NCBI GenBank assembly: GCA_009783775.1
Contig: WRCT01000103.1
Span: forward strand, 1-6,527
Direction of reading: 5' to 3'
Source: Clostridiales bacterium
GTDB lineage: Bacteria > Bacillota > Clostridia > Christensenellales > CAG-138
Length of the DNA stretch: 6,527 bases
The translations under genes were made by a program, and so were the position numbers. Position 1 is the stretch's first letter. Every line of letters starts with the position of its first letter. The notes beneath the pieces were generated by a model that saw only the letters and a program-made list of their open reading frames with translations, had not been told where the DNA came from and ran no database searches. Of this stretch, positions 4,915-6,527 are shown piece by piece.

Positions 4915-5220
4915 ACACACACAACTACCACAACTACCACAACTACTCCCTGTTGCCGGGAATAGGGCCAAATGAGGGGTGAGGAATGAGGGATAATTTA
5001 ATGGGGAGTGAGGCATGGGGAGTGAGGCATGAGGAGTGAGGGGTGAGGAATGAAGGAAGGAAATCTTTGCAGATTTTCAACAATTATTGGCTAACAATCG
5101 AAAATTTGCACAGCAAATTATCATCCATTCCTCATTCCTCATTCCTCATGCCTCATTCCTCACCCCTCCCCCCTCATTACGCATACCTGTTATAGTAGTT
5201 GTGGTAGTTGTGGTTGTGTG
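4915..5220. repeat. 306-bp nested inverted repeat of 9-mers and 7-mers
   Basis: The outer arms are 9-mers (ACAACTACC, ACAACTACC, ACAACTACT, 4921-4947), matching 5194-5214 exactly as reverse complement over 21 bp. The next arms are heptamers: left AGGGGTG/AGGAATG at 4975-4988 and seven contiguous units at 5004-5052 (GGGAGTG, AGGCATG, AGGAGTG, AGGGGTG, AGGAATG types); right CATTCCT, CATGCCT and CACCCCT units at 5126-5167. An 18-bp exact match joins 4974-4991 and 5151-5168. The core holds a third pair, TGCAGATTTTC (5068-5078) and its 10/11 complement (5100-5110). All three pairs share nearly one centre (about 5071-5089). I see no coding potential. It resembles a MITE-like or satellite-built palindrome. 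Confidence 0.75.
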
Positions 5221-5275
5221 TAATAAACCACATGACACAATCGAGCTTGCAAGTCAGGCAAACGCGAAAAATCCA

Positions 5276-5304
5276 TTTACAAACGGCTTGTTTTCCATTA
5301 TTAT
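5276..5304 (+). promoter_or_regulatory. Promoter of the nitroreductase gene
   Basis: TTTACA (5276-5281), a 17-nt spacer and TATTAT (5299-5304) lie just upstream of the gene, with the start of transcription expected near 5311, about 30 nt before the ATG. Each box has one mismatch to consensus. Confidence 0.6.
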
Positions 5305-5340
5305 GAATAAGCAAGTTAATGTCAAAAGGAGAAATGTGTC

Positions 5341-5859
5341 ATGAACCAAACCACAAAAGACCTGTGCCTACGGCGCAGCATTCGCGCCTACCAGGACAAG
5401 CAAGTCCCCAAGGACGTTCTGGAAACCGTATTGGAGGCCGGCATTTACGCGCCCTCGGGCAGCGGGCGGCAGCCCCTGCGCCTGGTGGTCGTGCAGGACA
5501 AGGCCCTGCTGGGGGAGCTTTCCAAAATGAACGCGGCCGTGATGGGCAAGGACACAGACCCCTTCTACGGCGCGCCTACGGCCGTGCTCGTGTTCGCGGA
5601 CAAGAACATCAGCACCTACTTCGCGGACGGCTCGCTGGTCATGGGCAATCTCTTTAACGCGGCTTTTGCCGAGGGGCTGGGCTCCTGCTGGATCAATCGC
5701 GGCAAGGAGATGTTCCAGACCGATGAGGGCAAAGCCCTTATGGCAGGCTGGGGCGTCGGGGACAGCTTTGAAGGCATTGGGATCTGCATTTTGGGCTACG
5801 CCGCCTGCGACCTGCCCGAGGCCGCGCCGCGCAAAGAGGGACTGATCATCTGGGCCTAA
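5341..5859 (+). CDS. Nitroreductase-family FMN flavoprotein
   Basis: This 172-residue protein is of normal length for the short clostridial nitroreductase-like oxidoreductases, which bind FMN, act as dimers in the cytoplasm and reduce nitro compounds, quinones or flavins with NAD(P)H. Evidence: LRRSIRAY (10-17), the FMN-phosphate motif with R11, R12, S13 and R15; APSGSGRQP (37-45), corresponding to the family's APSxxNxQPW loop, with Gly where Asn is common; a central hydrophobic helix (GSLVMGNLFNAAFAEGLG, 97-114); GLGSCWI (112-118); and a C-terminal GYAACDLPEAAPRKEG. AAGGAG at 5326-5331 is 9 nt before the ATG. The gene is preceded by its own promoter and followed by 200 nt of repeats. The true substrate cannot be told from sequence. 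Confidence 0.92.
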   Translation: MNQTTKDLCLRRSIRAYQDKQVPKDVLETVLEAGIYAPSGSGRQPLRLVVVQDKALLGELSKMNAAVMGKDTDPFYGAPTAVLVFADKNISTYFADGSLVMGNLFNAAFAEGLGSCWINRGKEMFQTDEGKALMAGWGVGDSFEGIGICILGYAACDLPEAAPRKEGLIIWA

Positions 5860-5864
5860 CGGCT

Positions 5865-5906
5865 GACGCCAGACGCCAGATTCCAGATGCCAGATTCCAG
5901 ATACCA
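5865..5906. repeat. Heptamer tandem repeat, six GAYNCCA units
   Basis: Six contiguous 7-mers, GACGCCA, GACGCCA, GATTCCA, GATGCCA, GATTCCA and GATACCA, start 5 nt after the nitroreductase stop codon. The constant GAY..CCA frame with one or two free positions suggests a slipping satellite. It is probably in the 3' untranslated region of the nitroreductase mRNA. Confidence 0.75.
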
Positions 5907-5912
5907 GGAAAA

Positions 5913-6045
5913 GTAGGGCGGGGGCTGATTATCTGGGCCCGATGGCAGATGTAGGGCGGGGGCTTGCTCCCGCCGCGTAGGGGCGATTATCAATCGCCCG
6001 CCGCAGCAGTCAAAACGTAGGGTGGGGACCCCGAGCTCCCGCCGC
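5913..6045. repeat. Cluster of GTAGGG-type hairpin repeats
   Basis: Four related short elements follow each other, each opening GTAGGG: 5913-5941 (left half only, joined to a copy of the nitroreductase 3' end), 5951-5976 (GGCGGGGG..GCTCCCGCC hairpin), 5979-6003 (perfect 8-bp stem GGGCGATT / AATCGCCC with 3-nt loop) and 6018-6045 (a degenerate GGTGGGGA..CTCCCGCC form). Relatives occur at 169-191 and 289-300, and the stem of the terminator at 404-425 is the same as the GGCGGGAGC type. None here has a T-tract. The cluster fills most of the leader of the lipoprotein gene. Confidence 0.7.
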
Positions 6046-6061
6046 ATAAAGGAGGAAAACG

Positions 6062-6400
6062 ATGAAAAGAAAATCTCAAACCCGCGCATGGATATGCGCA
6101 TTGCTCGCGGCGGCGCTGCTGCTCTCGCTCGGCGCCTGCGGCAAAAAGGAAGACCGTGTCTTCGGGTCCGAAGAACTGGGCGTGCAACTCAACGCGGACG
6201 GCACCTTCACCGCCAACCTGTACCACAATGACGTCAAAATCGGAACGTACACGGAGGAAAAGGAGTCCAATGGCGTGGTCATTGTCGCCTTTGTGGTCGA
6301 CGGCGAGGAGACGCTCGGCACGATCGTGGGCAATGTGCTGACGATTCCCGAGCAGTGGCGCGACGCCCACGGCCACAGCAGCAAGTTTCCGCTGCAGTAG
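6062..6400 (+). CDS. Small putative lipoprotein of unknown function
   Basis: This 112-residue protein begins with a typical lipoprotein signal: MKRKSQTR, a hydrophobic stretch (about 11-23) and the lipobox LGAC with Cys26 as the lipidated residue. The mature part is about 87 residues, begins CGKKEDRVFGSEE and looks beta-rich (LGVQLNADGTFTANLYHNDV and alternating hydrophobics to about 95), compatible with a small beta-sandwich or barrel on the outer face of the membrane. I recognise no named family. The perfect ribosome binding site AAAGGAGG (6048-6055) fixes the start. No promoter of its own is evident, so it may be read through from the nitroreductase gene 202 nt upstream, across the hairpin cluster. 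Confidence 0.8.
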   Translation: MKRKSQTRAWICALLAAALLLSLGACGKKEDRVFGSEELGVQLNADGTFTANLYHNDVKIGTYTEEKESNGVVIVAFVVDGEETLGTIVGNVLTIPEQWRDAHGHSSKFPLQ

Positions 6401-6416
6401 GGGCGAACTGCGATAG

Positions 6417-6451
6417 ACAAACTACAAACTACAATGTACAAACTACAATGG
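6417..6451. repeat. Heptamer tandem repeat, five ACAAACT-type units
   Basis: The five contiguous 7-mers are ACAAACT, ACAAACT, ACAATGT, ACAAACT and ACAATGG. They lie 16 nt after the lipoprotein stop codon. This is the third heptamer family in the window, with a sequence unrelated to the others. Confidence 0.7.
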
Positions 6452-6455
6452 AGGA

Positions 6456-6474
6456 GTGCCGCTCTCGGCGGCAC
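6456..6474. other. Hairpin downstream of the lipoprotein gene
   Basis: GTGCCGC and GCGGCAC form a perfect 7-bp stem with a 5-nt loop. Only three T residues follow (ATTTGA), so it is at best a weak terminator for the lipoprotein gene. The remaining bases to the window end show no further gene or signal that I can support. Confidence 0.45.
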
Positions 6475-6527
6475 ATTTGAGGGGCCTCTTGAACCCATCA
6501 TTCAGAGAAAAAGCCGCCAATCCACCC

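Noticed and set aside
4751..5220. Insertion sequence with a transposase
   Set aside because: The inverted repeats are MITE-like, but no frame inside encodes a transposase and no target-site duplication is clear.
6076..6501. 141-codon minus-strand frame opposite the lipoprotein gene
   Set aside because: The plus-strand gene has a perfect ribosome binding site and a lipoprotein signal; the antisense frame has neither and runs through repeats.

Overview
The window looks like chromosomal DNA of a fairly GC-rich Gram-positive anaerobe of the Clostridia (Bacillota). The grounds are strong AGGAGG-type ribosome binding sites, TTGACA/TATAAT promoters, and gene families I associate with that class (a DUF1836-type regulator, a DUF6809-type small protein, a clostridial-style XRE regulator paired with an MGMT-family protein). 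Genus and species cannot be read from it. Eight genes cover about two thirds of the window. The rest is intergenic DNA unusually full of inverted and short tandem repeats.

Left half (about 477-3308, minus strand). A clear promoter (TTGACA, 17 nt, TATAGT, with an extended -10) drives a leftward unit: a DUF1836-type HTH protein, an NfeD-like membrane protein with a striking Asp/His-rich loop, and a flotillin-like SPFH protein. It ends at a strong intrinsic terminator at 399-425. NfeD and flotillin proteins are known partners in membrane microdomains, so the HTH gene at the head may be a dedicated regulator. A 26-bp perfect palindrome lies between the NfeD and flotillin genes.

Middle (3479-4605). 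A small Cro/CI-type HTH gene and an MGMT-family gene are read leftward. The MGMT-family protein has PWWR where methyltransferases have PCHR, which marks it as an alkyltransferase-like (ATL) DNA-lesion-binding protein, not a suicide methyltransferase. Diverging rightward from the same AT-rich 180-bp region is a DUF6809-like small protein. Both directions have extended -10 promoters, and there is a candidate operator palindrome.

Right half (4606-6527). A 700-bp non-coding stretch holds four 24-bp tandem repeats, a 137-bp palindromic element made of two head-to-head 57-59-nt units, and a 306-bp nested inverted repeat built from 7-mers and 9-mers. It is followed by a nitroreductase-family gene with its own promoter, a block of heptamer repeats and small hairpins, and a small lipoprotein gene.

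I found no transposase, integrase, CRISPR array, tRNA or rRNA. The most distinctive feature is the intergenic repeat architecture: several families with periods of 7, 9 or 24 nt, often in inverted pairs and nested inside one another. The genes themselves belong to recognisable families.
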